In this document: piece by piece, positions 21,514-22,432 of the stretch | How positions within the stretch are numbered: the first letter of the stretch is position 1 | Layout of the letters: every line of letters starts with the position of its first letter | Origin: SCTD01 sp038256525 | GTDB lineage: Bacteria; Actinomycetota; Actinomycetes; Mycobacteriales; SCTD01 | Direction: 5' to 3' | Length of the DNA: 22,432 bases | Assembly: GCA_038256525.1 (NCBI GenBank) | Contig: JBBSKF010000041.1 | Coordinates: forward strand, 1 to 22,432 | Notes under the pieces: generated by a model | What the model saw: only the letters and a program-made list of their open reading frames with translations | The model's database searches: none | What the model was told of the DNA's origin: nothing | Position numbers and translations under genes: made by a program

Positions 21514-22432
21514 CTACAGGTCCACGGGAACGGGGGCGATCTGATCTGCGTCCAGTTGCGGCCCGATGTTGAGCTTCTCCTTGATGCGCTTCTCGATCTC
21601 GTCAGCAAGGTCTGGATTGTCACGCAGGAAGGACCTCGCGTTCTCCTTGCCCTGACCGAGCTGATCGCCTTCGTAGGTGTACCAAGCGCCGGATTTCCGG
21701 ACGATGCCGTGCTCGACACCCATGTCGACCAAAGAACCCTCCCGACTGATGCCATGGCCGTAAATTATATCAAATTCGGCTTGTTTGAACGGGGGCGCTA
21801 CCTTGTTCTTGACAATCTTGGCACGGGTGCGATTACCGACCGCGTCGGTGCCGTCCTTGAGCGTCTCGATGCGCCGCACATCGATGCGAACCGACGCATA
21901 GAACTTCAGCGCCTTGCCCCCTGTGGTGGTCTCTGGACTGTTGTGCACGACGACGCCGTCGGCGAGGTAGTTGTGGGATCCCTCGACCTCGATGTCGAAG
22001 CGGTGCATCGACCGGGTCTTGGGCTTGATCTTGATGGCGGTGATCACGGCTGGGACGGGGACGATCGTCGCCTCGACGAACTCTGGCTCCAGCGAAAACC
22101 TGCCACGGAAGCGCTCGAGCAACTTGTATTGCAACGACGGGTGAACATAGGGCGCAATCAGTTCGTGCAGCTTCGCTGTTTCATCCTTGGGAAAAGACAG
22201 CACGGCCTGCTGCACCTTTCCACGCAGTGACAGACGCGGGTGCAGATCGAAGGCACCGGCGAGGTGCTCCACGAGCCGCTGCTGGGTGCCAGTGCTCATG
22301 CCCTGGATGCAAATCTCACTGCGCCCACTACCGCCCTTGGTGCGCTCCTGCAAACCCTTCGAACGGTTGGCGAAGGATCCGTCGTCCATGTACCAGACGG
22401 CGAGCGCAAGGGGAGTGAGAGCCTTGAGATAG
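21514..22432 (-). CDS. recA: RecA recombinase precursor interrupted by an intein (5' end outside window)
   Basis: The continuous minus-strand frame runs from the window edge to a TAG at 21514-21516, so the reading frame is one precursor. It consists of about 164 intein residues (21940-22432) and a 141-residue C-terminal RecA extein (21514-21939). The extein begins SPETTTGGKALKFYASVR, which is the end of the L2 DNA-binding loop, and continues through the RecA core (GNRTRAKIVKNK, FKQAEFDIIYG, ISREGSLVDMG, GQGKENAR) to the short tail PVPVDL. RecA drives homologous recombination and LexA cleavage in the SOS response, so splicing should be needed for function. The first ATG in the visible frame (22387-22389) lies inside the endonuclease motif and is not a start. 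The extein contains an AT-rich codon stretch near 21761-21790. Confidence 0.95.
   Translation of the reverse strand, partial: YLKALTPLALAVWYMDDGSFANRSKGLQERTKGGSGRSEICIQGMSTGTQQRLVEHLAGAFDLHPRLSLRGKVQQAVLSFPKDETAKLHELIAPYVHPSLQYKLLERFRGRFSLEPEFVEATIVPVPAVITAIKIKPKTRSMHRFDIEVEGSHNYLADGVVVHNSPETTTGGKALKFYASVRIDVRRIETLKDGTDAVGNRTRAKIVKNKVAPPFKQAEFDIIYGHGISREGSLVDMGVEHGIVRKSGAWYTYEGDQLGQGKENARSFLRDNPDLADEIEKRIKEKLNIGPQLDADQIAPVPVDL
21940..22432 (-). mobile_element. RecA intein with LAGLIDADG homing endonuclease, C-terminal part
   Basis: In the recA frame, the visible 164 residues begin YLKALTPLALAVWYMDDGSF, a LAGLIDADG-type motif with the catalytic MDDG. A segment ending LHELIAPYVHPSLQYKLL follows, typical of the C-terminal half of this endonuclease family (PF03161-like, from memory). 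The splicing end has block F (RFDIEVEGSHNYLADG) and block G (VVVHN), with penultimate His and terminal Asn at 21940-21945, and Ser as the +1 extein residue at 21937-21939. All residues needed for C-terminal splicing chemistry are intact. The insertion point, before SPETTTGG in the RecA L2 loop, matches the site I recall for the M. leprae RecA intein, not the M. tuberculosis site. The N-terminal half is outside the window. Confidence 0.94.

Noticed and set aside
22387..22389. ATG in the recA frame as a start of a separate short protein
   Set aside because: The frame continues open to the window edge and the ATG lies within the LAGLIDADG motif WYMDDG, so it is internal to the intein.

Overview
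The window is a high-GC chromosomal segment with GTG and TTG starts, many 1- and 4-base gene overlaps, and a gene set typical of a free-living actinobacterium. Support for this comes from the recA-recX, miaB, gluABCD, miaA, dapF, hflX neighbourhood, a mycobacterial Sdh1-type succinate dehydrogenase, an MshC-like (mycothiol family) ligase, dynamin-like GTPases and a SpoIIE-type phosphatase. I cannot name the genus from sequence alone. Almost everything is on the minus strand; only a dodecin and a secreted subtilase are on the plus strand. No tRNA, rRNA, IS element or CRISPR array is visible, and no gene-free gap exceeds 300 bases.

Right end (about 20884-22432, read leftward): the 3' part of recA followed 6 nt later by recX. 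The recA frame is interrupted by an intein. The window holds the C-terminal 164 or so residues of the intein, including a LAGLIDADG endonuclease motif and a clean His-Asn/Ser splice junction, followed by the 141-residue C-terminal RecA extein.

13499-20739 (minus): two dynamin-like membrane GTPases overlapping by 4 nt. After 55 nt comes a 371-aa cysteinyl-tRNA-synthetase/MshC-like ligase, then, again overlapping by 4 nt, a 931-aa GAF-GAF-GAF-SpoIIE phosphatase-HATPase protein. It converges with a secreted S8 subtilisin-like protease (12096-13490, plus).

6877-11960 (minus): miaB, a 97-aa unknown protein, then sdhC, sdhA and sdhB, every junction overlapping by 1 to 4 nt. So a tRNA-modification enzyme appears translationally coupled to respiratory-chain subunits. 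The SdhC anchor carries a CHxCRH motif of interest.

3260-6838: a dodecin (plus) diverges from the glutamate ABC transporter operon gluABCD (minus). An 11-bp direct repeat spaced 32 bp apart lies between them.

1-3249 (minus): miaA, a degenerate EAL-domain protein, dapF and the N-terminal part of hflX, with short gaps, possibly read through from gluD. The most notable observations are the recA intein with an AT-rich codon island just downstream, the coupled GTPase/MshC-like/phosphatase cluster, and the miaB-sdh coupling.
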